This document shows positions 45,917 through 57,904 of a stretch of 64,000 bases of DNA, in pieces. A model generated the notes under the pieces. It saw nothing but the letters and a program-made list of their open reading frames with translations. It was not told the origin of the DNA and did no database searches. The translations under genes were made by a program, and so were the position numbers. Source of the DNA: Calocera cornea HHB12733 (taxonomy: Eukaryota; Basidiomycota; Dacrymycetes; Dacrymycetales; Dacrymycetaceae); the NCBI GenBank assembly GCA_001632435.1, contig KV424012.1, positions 58,828 to 122,827 of the forward strand. Direction: 5' to 3'. The number at the start of each line of letters is the position of its first letter. Positions within the stretch are counted from its first letter, which is position 1.

Positions 45917-46552
45917 TCATTCGACATCCTCCTCGTCGATCACGGCTCGTAGAGCCGCCTCTCGACCCGGCGCAGCGTTCAACACTCGCGGACTGATAAG
46001 ACGTCGATCCAGGAGGTAGCGCATATTGACTGTGGAGTGCTCGGGGTAGTGCAGATACAGTTCGATACAGTGCTGAGGGCCGCGTCAGCGGCTGAATGCC
46101 AGGGGTTCCTGAGCGAATTGACGTACCTCGCACACGAGCTCCCACAGTAACCACGCCTCTTCTGTGCGGAGTCGGTACGCCGTAGCCTTCAGACTTTCCA
46201 GTGCTTTCACACTGTCTGGAATATATACTTGCTGCTGGTCCCGGGGACGTTGCGGATTCCGCGGTGCATGTCGCAGGAGGGTGACCCGAAGTCGACCGCA
46301 AGGATGCATCTGCCAAGTCTGTCCCGCGTTCTGCCCGTACGAGCTCCCGCATCGCCGGCACAGGTAGTACGTCCTGCCATCTTCGAACTGCATGCGCTGG
46401 TCGTCTAGTAGGAAATGAACCTCTCGACAGAGCGTATTGAAGTCGTTCTCGGGTAGGCCACGTTGACGGATGACCTCTTGGAGCCTCGGCATTCGTGAGT
46501 CGACATCGACGTACACAAAGATGTGAGCGTTCGACGGTTGGAGAGGTACCAT
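45917..46552 (-). CDS. Family B protein: C2HC-motif, unknown function
   Basis: 193 residues from exons 46552-46127 and 46072-45917 (54-base intron). Paralogous to the A and C genes in this window. It starts MVPLQPSNAHIFVYVDVDSR. The putative zinc site is C65-x2-C68-x14-H83-x-C85 (YYLCRRCGSSY, then WQMHPC), three residues longer between the pairs than in A and C. After it come VTLLRHAP, a basic insert, PDSVKALESLKATAYRLRTE and AWLLWELVCE at the phase-0 intron. Exon 2 reads HCIELYLHYPEH, NMRYLLDRRLISPRVLN and an acidic end (IDEEDVE). The conserved helix-intron-helix arrangement (WxLxxx|HxxxL, MRxxL) is the strongest evidence that this is a real gene. Function unknown. Confidence 0.75.
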
Positions 46553-49500
46553 GGCTTGGCGAGGGCCTTGAGTAGTGCGGGATATATCTGTGGCAGAGGG
46601 ATGCCGTTAGATGGGCTTTGGCAGCTGGAGTACAGTCGGCGCACCAAGCTTAGGCCAAGACCGGTATATATACCCCTTCGTCCCACACCTCCTTCGCGTC
46701 GCGCGGCAAGCGTCTTCTTCTGCACAAGCTCCCGAATGTCACGCAGAGTGTGTTCTCCTAGCTATTGAAGCTGTGATGGCCACCGGCGGAATGTACGGGA
46801 ATCGAGGTCGAAAGGAGAGGGGGGAGGGCTGTGGTCAAGATGGGAGGACTGGCCGTCATCCCATTGAACCCTCTTTTGACCTTCTTTGGGATGTGATGAG
46901 ATATGACTGCTGGCAGTCAGATGTCGCAGATGGCAACTAAGTCCTCCCAAAGTCCGCTCGCGCTTGTGCGCGCGCGAATGCACCAGTCATCCTGTACGCG
47001 AACCTCCGTACCTGTGCGACGGCTGCAGTTGTTGTCTGCGCTCAAGCCGCTCAAAATCCCCGGTATGGCGGCCGACATGTCGCAGAGAGACACGGGGTTG
47101 CGTGTGATTTCGAATTGACGAGGCTAGGGCATGTCGATTGTCGGCGCTACGGATGCCCAAAGAGGGGCGAGCGCGGCCAGACGATTCGAAGGGTTGGAGG
47201 ACAATGGCGCGGAAGGATACTGTAACTCGAGGGACCTATCATGGTAATGATTGCAGATGGCCATGCAGCCAGGGGCGTGGAGGGGTCCCCGATTGCTGAA
47301 TTGTAAGGGGGAGAAGGAAGAGGGGGTGCGCGGGAAGCCGGGTGACAGCGGCAAGCGGGGCAATCACCTGCAACGCCGGGATGAGAAAGTCTATTCCTTC
47401 TCAGTCCTCGTGCTCTCCACGTGCCACCCGTCGGGCGTGACTTCTTTTCCCGTAGCCTCCGGCCCTCCCGCTCTTTGACAGTCTTTGTTCGGTCTGTCTC
47501 GGTTTACTCACCGCCGTTCACTGTCAACACATCGCGTAAAGCACACCTCAATATCGCCATGCCGAAATGTGATATATTATCGAAACCTTATAATGAATGT
47601 AAGTCAACGTTGCCTGTACGTTTCCCTTTGTTGCCACAACTTCGATCATCGACCTTGCAGTACGTGAAAATTCCGGAAGCCCCTTCTTCGTATCTTTAGC
47701 AAATCTAGATTCATGAACCGCGGGGACCGAGCTGATCCGTGGTCTCGATGTGTTTCCCCGACCAATGGCTAATTGCACCGAGGTGAAACATTTGAATCCC
47801 GCCTGTCAAGGATAGCAGAGGCTGCAGAGCTTCTGATGTTCGGCACCATCCCCCCCCGGCATGGAAACCATGCGTGAAGCACTTCGTGGGTAGGTCCGAT
47901 GGGCACTAGCGCTCGGCCGAAGACGCTATTCTGGGACAAATTTCCAAGCTGCGGCGAGCGGCAGCGTCCGCTACAACCGTTGGCACTACAGCTGACCACT
48001 TGTCACCCGATGCTCTAGGCTTCAGCCTCCGGGGACGGATTTACACCGTTGCTCCTTAAGTCCGGGGCGGTGCCTGTCGAGAAATTAAGTACGTTCTTGA
48101 CTCAGGTGACAAAGAAAGCGACCCGATACCAGCTCCCGATTAGCGCCAAGGAGTGTGAGCTCGTAAAGAGCTGGCCAAAAGCGGGTTCTCACGGATCTGC
48201 GCTGCTTTTTTGCTTTCCGGAATCAGTCTGAGACCTCTTTGCCTCCCATTCCGAGCAGGAGGCGGACCGGGTTGCTTATCGAGGAGGCACACAGCCTGTC
48301 AGCATCGTCACTCCCATCTGGGGGCCTGTGTAATGTGACCTGTAGGTGCCGCCACATCCACTGGTCGGGTGTATCCACTCCCGAGTCAAGCGGCAGTGAC
48401 AGGGCATCAGATGATGTTGCAGTGTGGGACGCCCGGGTCAGTCTTCCCCTGGTCCCCGCTATCGTCAGCGGCGGTGGCAAAGGTATTTGCGGATCAGCAA
48501 CCCGAGGCTCTTTCGAGCCCCCGCTCGGGACTCCGCGGCGTAAATATAGCATTATGGGTCAACTGGTGATCACACGTTGGATTCCCGAGAGGGTCAGGAA
48601 CGAAATCATCTTTGCAAGGTTGGTTGCCATAGGGTACTCAGAACTTTGAGCTGTTGCACATGAACTACCCCTGACTTGTATTACAAAAGCTCGGGAACCA
48701 TTGGCCGCCCGAGAGCGCGCGAGGCGACAGAAACTGGGAAGACGTGTGATGAGACACAAGATTAAACGTCTGGATGTATGAAGTGTCTCTGATCCACTTC
48801 TCACGCAAGAGGGGCACTCCGTTCCGAGCGTGCCAAGGAAAGAGTTGCCGCCCATACAATGGGCATGGCGAGATAGGCTCCATGTTCGGCTACTGGATCC
48901 TACCCAAGCACGCGGAAAACTATTGTGGGCGATGGACTTGTTTCACAAGCTATCCTTATGGGTCCCCGGTACAGTGACATGTGATTACCTCCAAAGAAGT
49001 GTATGGACGCCATTGCGCTTCACTGGGTGGTAGTGAGCGTGTGAGTTTGAATGCCGTGAGGTTTCAGAGCAAGTTATGGCATATAGTCGACGCAACCCCG
49101 CCTAGGCCGGCTGGAAGGAGACTGTGAATTGCCACCTCAAAGGGGACTACCACGAATGCTTAGAACCATGCGGTGACCGTCTGGTGAATGCATGGAAAGG
49201 AACAGAGTGACTGAGACAGTCACACTAACGCTGAGAATGACACCACATCTGATTGGACACCTCCAGTGATCGCGGACCTCACTTCGACCCAGATAGCCAC
49301 AACAACCGGTTGCCGCTCGCGGGTCGCAATCTATCCCAGGACCATGGTACAACATACCCGGAGTTCAAGAAGTAAGTTCCAGCAGGCGACCGGTCGCGGA
49401 CGCTGCGAAGCGTCTGATGCAAACGTCAGACAGGCCTTGCCATCTCCCACTGAAGCCCCAGAAACGAGGACCTTCCTATTGCCACTCATCGAATGCAATT

Positions 49501-50509
49501 GTATAGAAGGAAATTCCATCTAACTTGGAAGCACCGCAATTCAACAGTAACTTTCCAAGAGCGCATGTGCGAAGACAACAGCTTCTGGCAGCACACTTGG
49601 TTACCCGACAGACACTGCCTCACTGCCTCCCTCGGACGGAAAAGGAAGCTCACCCAGGGTTTGCTGCCACACGGCTCCATTGTCATTGTCTGATAACCAC
49701 CGATTGACTCAACTTTCACCTGCACCAGGACCGGCCCCATAACGGGCTGACGACCATCAGTGGCTCCGCAACAGGCACTCTGCTCATTGTCCTCCCAAGC
49801 CCTGTGGTGCGGTGAGGGACAATGGAGTTATTGTGCTTACACACCAATTCCGTTCAACCGCCGCACGCCATGTGAGCTGCCGCCGGAGTCAGGCCGAACT
49901 TGCCGTGGGCCATTCACTCCTCCGCATTAGTCCTGCCACTTGTGCAGGCGAGTTGTTGCCAGTCTCCCGAATCGGACGCCCTTGCCGCACACAACTCGTC
50001 TCCCAGGTCCGCCAGATCGGGAAGTGTTGAATTGTTGCACTTGCACGCGCGGCTCAGTGGTTGACGACTGAATGGCCAACGCGCAGAATTGTGCCCCAAG
50101 CTCCCGGGCAGGGCCCACTCGCTCTGCGTCAGCGTCCCCTCGCGGACCGTCCTCGCTAGCGGAGCCAGGAGCACGTAGCTCTAGGTGGCCGATTGCCTTC
50201 TACAAGCCCTGGCACTTTTGAGGATCAGTGGCCATTCCGACGAGATCCTGCGCCGTTTCGGGCGCATGACGTGCTTGAAGCTTAGATAGCGAGACGTTCT
50301 GGTCAGACAAAGCGGTCCGAATAAGGGTAGGATCAGTACAGTAGCGGTACAGGAGGCGTTCATGCGTGCGAGGATGATGCGGCGCGCCCATGGACAGCCG
50401 TGCGGTCTACGAGTGCGATCGCGGGTAGGACGCGGGGTATAGCGTAGCGGGACTATGCAAGGGTGCCGGGAACAGTGCGAGGTGGGCGGGACGGGTGAAT
50501 GAGCGGGGC
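46553..50509. other. 4-kb gene-poor spacer
   Basis: B promoter at the left, then lower-GC sequence with only short overlapping frames, the ARL1 3' flank at the right. I searched for further C-x2-C...H-x-C copies and for reverse transcriptase or transposase motifs and saw none. Possibly decayed repeats. Confidence 0.4.
46663..46674 (-). promoter_or_regulatory. TATA box of family B gene
   Basis: Palindromic GGTATATATACC, 111 bases upstream of ATG 46552. Confidence 0.6.
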
Positions 50510-51325
50510 TCATTTGTTTTGAAGTACGTTCACCAGCCTGCTCTGCCGTCAGCACCTCGTTCATTGACTGAAGATGCCCCAGACAGAGGCAAGAGCACGC
50601 ACCAGTCAAGGCCCTCCTCGAGCCCCTCTCCCTTGGTCGCACAGCTCCCCCTCACACTCCACTGCCTCCCCTTCTCCTTATCCAACCCAAGCTGCTCGCT
50701 CACCTCCCCACTCTTGAGCGCGCCCCTGATATCCTGCTTGTTCGCAAACACCAGCAGCGGCACCCCGCGCAGCTCCTCCTCGGCGAGCATCGTCAGCAGC
50801 TCTGCGCGCGAGGTCGGCAACCGCGCCGCGTCCGAGCTGTCGATCACGTAGATGATCGCTTGCGTGTTCGCGAAGTAGCAGCGCCAGTATGGTCTGCCCT
50901 ACATATCAGCATACCGCCCAGAACTTGCTAGGGGGACACGAACCGTATACTGGATTGCCCTACTCTCGGTCAGCCACGGACCCTGAGCATTGCGGGGATG
51001 ACGCACCTCCGAGGTCCCACACCTGGAACTTGATATTCTTGTACTGCACCGTCTCAACATTGAACCCGATCGCTATTTCCCATCAGCCACCTCCCACCCG
51101 CACTCAAGCAAAACACGCGTACTCGGTATGGTCGACACCACCTCTCCTATCTACAGCGCTGCTGTCAGCCTACCCAGCGCACAAGGTGGAGGAGAAGCGT
51201 ACTTGTAAGCGGTAGAGGATAGTCGTCTTTCCCGCGCTGTCGAGGCCGACCATGAGAATGCGGACCTCGCGCTCCTTGCCCCAGTTTGCGAGTACGTTGA
51301 AGAGGCTCGAGAAGGACAGGCCCAT
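50510..51325 (-). CDS. ARL1: ARL1, Arf-like small GTPase
   Basis: N-myristoylated Golgi GTPase that recruits GRIP-domain golgins. It starts [20 protein letters not shown] (Gly2 myristoylation site). Then come [19 protein letters not shown] (P-loop), [28 protein letters not shown] (switch I to G3), [20 protein letters not shown] (switch II), [23 protein letters not shown] (G4) and [17 protein letters not shown] (G5). The end LVNVLQNK is separated by an intron inside the Trp codon. Seven or so exons, one of only 16 bases (50944-50959, GQSSIR across its ends), flanked by introns of about 50 bases. One residue (usually Ile/Met before GEVV) seems absent at the second junction. Divergent from LYS12. 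Confidence 0.9.
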
Positions 51326-51752
51326 CGCGTCTTGCTCGTCGTCGCCCGTGTAACGTCGCCCGTCTAGTGGTCCGGTCTAGCGTCGCACACGCCCAGCACA
51401 GATATATAGGAAAGAGACAAGCAGCTACGCGCGCTGTCGTGTGAGACGGAGAAGGGCCGCTGAGTGCTGATGTGGGGAGTGGGCTGTATGCGGTGTGCTG
51501 ACGGTTGCGTGCGGTTGCGTTTGTGCAGTGACGCTGCCCGGGTGGTGTAAGCGAAGAAAGCGGAAGGGACCCCGTCCTGGCCGAATGCGGCCGCTTACAT
51601 AACCCACCAAGGGGCCCATTAATCTCGCGCCGGCGTCAGGGTTCGGCTCCGGCGCGACTGGCGCAATATTTCTCCACATCTGCTGCAAGTGTGTTGCGGT
51701 TTCATCATCGTACTCATCCTCCTGCTGCTTTGTTAGAGCGATCTTGGACAGA
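51326..51752. other. Intergenic, ARL1/LYS12 divergent promoter
   Basis: About 430 bases between start codons. No other feature. Confidence 0.5.
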
Positions 51753-53163
<1,411 letters not shown>

Positions 53164-54678
53164 GGAGCGAAAATGGAACTTGAGTTTTGCATTCCATGTT
53201 GGTCCTTGCTGGTCTGACGAAGTCAGACCGGCTCCTGTATCGAGAAGCGGCTGTGGAGAGAAGCAAAATCGGACTTCCGTTGGATCTTGGTCACTTTGGG
53301 CCCCGACGCAACAGAGTGCCGCGTGATGGAGCCGGCTTCCCCGCAGCATCTGGGCGTCGGCAGGAAGTCTCATTCTTGATGATCACGGAACCTCGTGAGT
53401 CTCATCTTACGTGGCCTTTACTATATGAACGTGCTGCTCCAACGTTCGCGGCATGATCTTCCAAACCAACCCGTGGCCAGGCGACCTCCTGCAGAACAAG
53501 TACTCATCAACACGCGAACTTCGATGCATGTTCGCGTCGTTCGTCCTCTAGAATGCTTCTCACTGAGCAACCCCTGAATGCCTCTTGATTGTGGGGTTCT
53601 CTGGTTGTCGAGCCTGCACTCGTTGATTCTTGAATTTGATTGATACATCATTTCATCATTGGTGGCTTCGTAAATTCACGATCTGACAGTAGGCCTGGGT
53701 CCCCGCAGAACCATCACTTCAACTGGAGAGCCCGATCTTAGTGAAGAATCCGGGAAACTGGCATATGGATGATTGCAATTCCGAGGTCCTCATTGGTGTG
53801 ATTGTTGAATGCATTGCGGACGGAATGAGGGCGCGATGACTTCGGGTGTCGATCGGACCGTGCTTTATCAAGGCGCCGGGGGTGCAGTCAGCAGGCATCG
53901 ACAGGTATGCAGTCACGTGAAGTAACTGCGCTGTATCACGAGAAAAGGAAGACAAATCTGCATGCCGTGTGCCTGATTGCACATTTAACGTGAAAGGGTG
54001 TGGGGTGCCGTGCGGAGGATGCTGTGCGCCGGCTCTACGAAGATCGCTCAAGCGCATGCTTGCAGACGTGGTCTCGACGACAACAGACCTCATTCTCATC
54101 GCTAAAATGAGAGGAGCCGCCTGGTGATGACCGACAAGAATAGAGTGAGGATCCGGTGGACAGAGTGGTCCATGCTGTCGGTCCCTGACAGGAATCGCTG
54201 AAAGTGCGGGAGCACATCCCCGGCTGCTTCTCTTCTTTTAGACACGTCAGCGTTCACCGCGGATCTTACAGAAGGGCATATAAATCATCTCCTAATAGTA
54301 GGTGCGGAGACCTGGACAGTGATCGCCTACGCGGCCTTGGTCTTCTCACGTACATCGCATCTTGCGATTGCCTTTGTTGGACGAAGCTCACGCTATATAC
54401 AATCTCGGCGACCGCTCGTGCGCGGTGTATTGCGCGCTAACCGGACCGATCACGACGTTCTCGCCAAGCCGCGTGACCTTGTGGATTGATGGTCTTGCCG
54501 TGACGCGCTGCGGTACTTGTTCTCGCTTGCCGTGGCATATTGGTTTTGACCTTTGACGCGCGAAGCTTCTGCTGGTTTCTGGCCTTTCGGGACGCCCGTC
54601 CTCCGCCTATAAGAACGCTGCCCTTTGTCTCCTCCGCTCCCCCATCGACCCCACATCTTCCCTTTCGGTCTGTCCAGT
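53164..54678. other. Gene-poor spacer before family C
   Basis: LYS12 3' flank and family C promoter. Short frames only. The sequence AGAAGCGGCTGT from the LYS12 end recurs at about 53,241-53,252, suggesting a small local duplication. Confidence 0.4.
54607..54613 (+). promoter_or_regulatory. TATA box of family C gene
   Basis: CTATAAG, 66-72 bases upstream of ATG 54679. Confidence 0.6.
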
Positions 54679-55364
54679 ATGTCCATGCACATGCACTCTG
54701 CCAACATCAACCCCGTTGCTGCCCCTGTGCAGCAGATGCAACCTCAAATGCAACCCCCTCCTGGTCCTGACGTTCGCATGGGACCGAACGTACCCATCCC
54801 TCAGCATCTTCCCATTTACCTTAACGATCAGAGCTGGCTGGACGCCTTTCTCTGGGCGTTGGGGGAGCGCCGCATCGCCCACGATCCCAACTCGATCATG
54901 CACTCTGTGTCCATCCGTCTCACCGAGATGAAGGTCGCCCCGGACACCTACATCTGCGCCATGTGTCAGCGCTTCTGGGAGGTGAGGGAGTTCGAGAACC
55001 ACACCTGCGACAACACGCAGATCATCTTGACGGCTTCCCTTTTCGCGAAGTGGGATCCCACCGTCCCCGCCACCACTCTTTCGGATGCCGTCACGGCACT
55101 CAAGCTCCTGAAGCCAGGCGCCGAAGCGGGAAAGGAGAGCTACGTGAAAATGTGGAATCTAGTGTCGGAGGTAAGCCTCCTCTCTCGTCCGTCGTCCATC
55201 CGGGGCTGACCTTGCCACAGTTCATCATATACGTGTTCTTCGCGTGTCAAGACTACGTGCGTATCGATATGGCTCGCATACTGAATGAAAATCTTCTCGC
55301 CCCCGTCACTGTCTTCCCCGAACGCCACCAGATGATCGTCCAGTTGCTCAATCGCGGCATGTAG
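54679..55364 (+). CDS. Family C protein: C2HC-motif, unknown function
   Basis: 211 residues from exons 54679-55170 and 55221-55364 (50-base intron). Third member of the family seen at 43639-44295 and 45917-46552, here on the opposite strand. The start is Met/Gln/Pro-rich (MSMHMHSANINP, then QQMQPQMQPPPGP). It then follows the family plan: LPIYLNDQSWLDAFLWALGE, putative zinc site C93-x2-C96-x11-H108-x-C110 (YICAMCQRFWEVREFENHTC), TASLFAKWDP, LSDAVTALKLLKPG and VKMWNLVSE at the phase-0 intron. Exon 2 is FIIYVFFACQD, DMARILNENLLAPVTV and ends NRGM. It lacks the acidic tail of A and B. ATG 54679 is the first Met after the TATA box. Function unknown. Confidence 0.78.
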
Positions 55365-57904
55365 GAGGACCGATCAAATTCTTGCGGAAGTCTGAGGTCG
55401 AAGTGGAGGCTTCCTTTGCCTCTACGAACAGGTAGCGGGTTGATCATCTGGATCCGGAATTGCCTTAGTCTCTCTTCTGTACTTCTCGACCTCCGTCTCA
55501 TGTAACCAAGCCGCTTCCCGCGGTGAACTACCTGTCATTACTCTTGAAATGCAAAAATAACGCTGGGGGGCCGCGACTGTCTCTGTGAAGCTCCCCTCAC
55601 TGACCGCGCTCCTGATCTCCCAAATTGGGGGTTGCAACGCGCTGCTATGATCGTTTGGCTCTTTTAGGAAGCGGAGTGGGGGAAGCATCATTGAGGTATC
55701 CCGGCTCTCCGGATCCTCGATCGATTATCTGTTATCGCCTTCGCCGCACCACAATCCGTGCCTAATCATTCATCTCCCTACACTGCCACTCCCTTCGTTC
55801 CGGTGAAGGTGATTGCGGAGCTTCCAATTTAACCTGAGAATAGGCATGCCCTGTTAGCTATTGCGTAAGGACGGTGTTGCTAGAGATTGGAAAGCGGTGA
55901 TGTGGTAGCGGATCAGGCTTGGACACAACACTTACAGCATACCCGGGCTGCCCGGCTTGCCAATGGCACACTTTCGTCATGCGGTTGAAAGATGTTCCAG
56001 GAATTTTACTGTAGGAGAAACAACCTTGACCATACATGGGATGAAAACGAATTCCCACGTAACACTGTAGAGTAGTGTAAGAAGTGACTGCATGAGAAAA
56101 TAGAGAAATTGGAGCATAGGTTCATTCATCACTGGGTGGCTTCGCCTCTTCGATCTGGAGAGTCCCTTTCGTACAGCTCATTGACTTGTCGAGAGCGGAA
56201 TAAGGGGCTTGGATGTGCTCAGGGATTCTGTGAACAGGCTAGGACAATCACGTTACTCCAATGCTCCGAGACAGCAATGTGTCTCGGGCCATTATTCGCG
56301 CGCTTAGGGCGAGGGTCCTGGCGCTTCGGCACATGTAGCCCGGGACATCGTGCGCTGTTTCCTGCACAAGCTTACTTCTAAGTATCGTAAGAAACTAATA
56401 CCAAGTGGCAGAAGTGAAATTCACAAGTTGGTTCTTGCAAAAGGGAGAGGACAATGAGGGCCTTTCTGGTGTCAAAGACTGCTTATCCCCGTTTATGCTG
56501 GCGCAAGGGATGCATGCACCCTTGATTGCGATAACCCTTGCAATCAGAAGCCTTGTTCATTCATTAAGAAAGGACTTACAAAGCCATAAAGGCTATGGTC
56601 CAGCTGTCAGGCTGGACAAATCTAATGTTAGACATACGAAAATGCCCCACCGTAGCTGATATCATTAGCAGACCAACAGGCCCTCTGCTTCCCTCCTTGC
56701 CATATATGGAATGTCAGCTGCACTTCGGCCAGAAGACAGTCCGGAGCGGAATGTCTCAGGAAGTTGGGCCGTCAGCGCCCTGCCGAATGCGTGGGAAAGG
56801 GGAGTGGGGCGCAGGCGACCGCCTGACCCCTGGCCCTCCTGGCTGCCAAGTGGGGAGCTGAGCAGCAGCGCTTCCCGAAGGCAGGATGGGCACGGATGTG
56901 GAAAGCATGCCGGGCGCACGGCCAGGAGTGCCCATTGGCAGGAAGGGTGTCAGATGACCTTGATTTATCTTCATGGCAACCTGCCGGAATGAGTTGAAAG
57001 TGCGCTACTGTACAGGACTTCCCCAGCGGACCCCACGTGCCGGGGCGAGGAGGCTTCCCACCCCGACGGAGCTGCCCTTCTGCAGGCATCTTCCAGGCGT
57101 GCGCAGCAGGAGCAGCCCCCAGGCACCGGCAGTGCGCCGCAATGGTCCGGCCGTCTCGGCATGTTTGGCGCATGTGCACGCCCCGAGGCGCGGGCCGAGC
57201 AACAGGAGAACAGCGTGCCGGCAATCATGGAGCGCCTGGGGCGTTGGGGCTGCCCGTGCGCAGGGGGCCGGGCGCGAGGGGTCATGGGCCGGCACTGCCA
57301 GGATTGATCGTGCCAGTTCGCCTGCGCGGGCGGGAGCGCGAGGTTGGCAGGGAGGCTCCGGATCGGGGAGAGAGGGGCGCTGACGTACGCTCTGGATGTA
57401 AGTTAGTGGGAGCGGCGAAACGCTGCTCGCAGCTCAGGCTTTCGTCCTGCTTCTTCCTCAACGCCCCCTTTCCACGCCCAGCACCCCCCTTCCTGTTCAG
57501 CAGAGTCTAGCAGGCACAGGCGGAGAAACAAGGTTAAATTTGCAACAAACAGGACAGTATGATGATGATGATGATGATGATGCTAACAATGATGATGATG
57601 CGGCCGACGGGCCGTTTCGGGGCTTTCAACATGTGTGCAGTGCAGACGAAGCGCGGTTTTGAGGGGAACAGAGAGCAGAGAACAGAGAACAGAGAACGGA
57701 GAACGGAAATCGGAAATCGGACATCGGACATGAGCGAGAAAAGGAGAAATCGTCAGTCAGTCAGTCAGTCAGGCAGGCACACAGCGCAGCGCAGCGTCCA
57801 TGCCCATGCCCCGTCCCGCAGGAGCTCGCCCGTCTCCACCGAGCGAGCGGCAGGCCGCTCAACCCCGACCCTGAGCCTGAGCCTGAGCCTGTACCGAGCC
57901 TAGC
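55365..57904. other. Spacer with simple repeats and a GC-rich foreign-looking block
   Basis: Short frames without domains. 56,650-57,400 is markedly GC-rich with a different word composition from the AT-richer flank 55,850-56,640. Right part has simple repeats: GAT/ATG triplets (57,559-57,600), CAGAGAA units (57,670-57,700), CAGT units (57,752-57,771) and GAGCCT units (57,870-57,900). Confidence 0.4.
57559..57600 (+). repeat. ATG/GAT trinucleotide repeat
   Basis: Interrupted run of (GAT)n in non-coding sequence 3' of the low-complexity gene. Confidence 0.85.

Noticed and set aside
47561..47699. Short frame starting MPKCDILSKPYNE as a mating pheromone precursor
   Set aside because: No C-terminal CaaX box and no pheromone receptor gene nearby.
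46553..50509. Additional decayed copies of the A/B/C family
   Set aside because: I looked for C-x2-C with a later H-x-C and the W-x-L intron region on both strands and found none I could defend.
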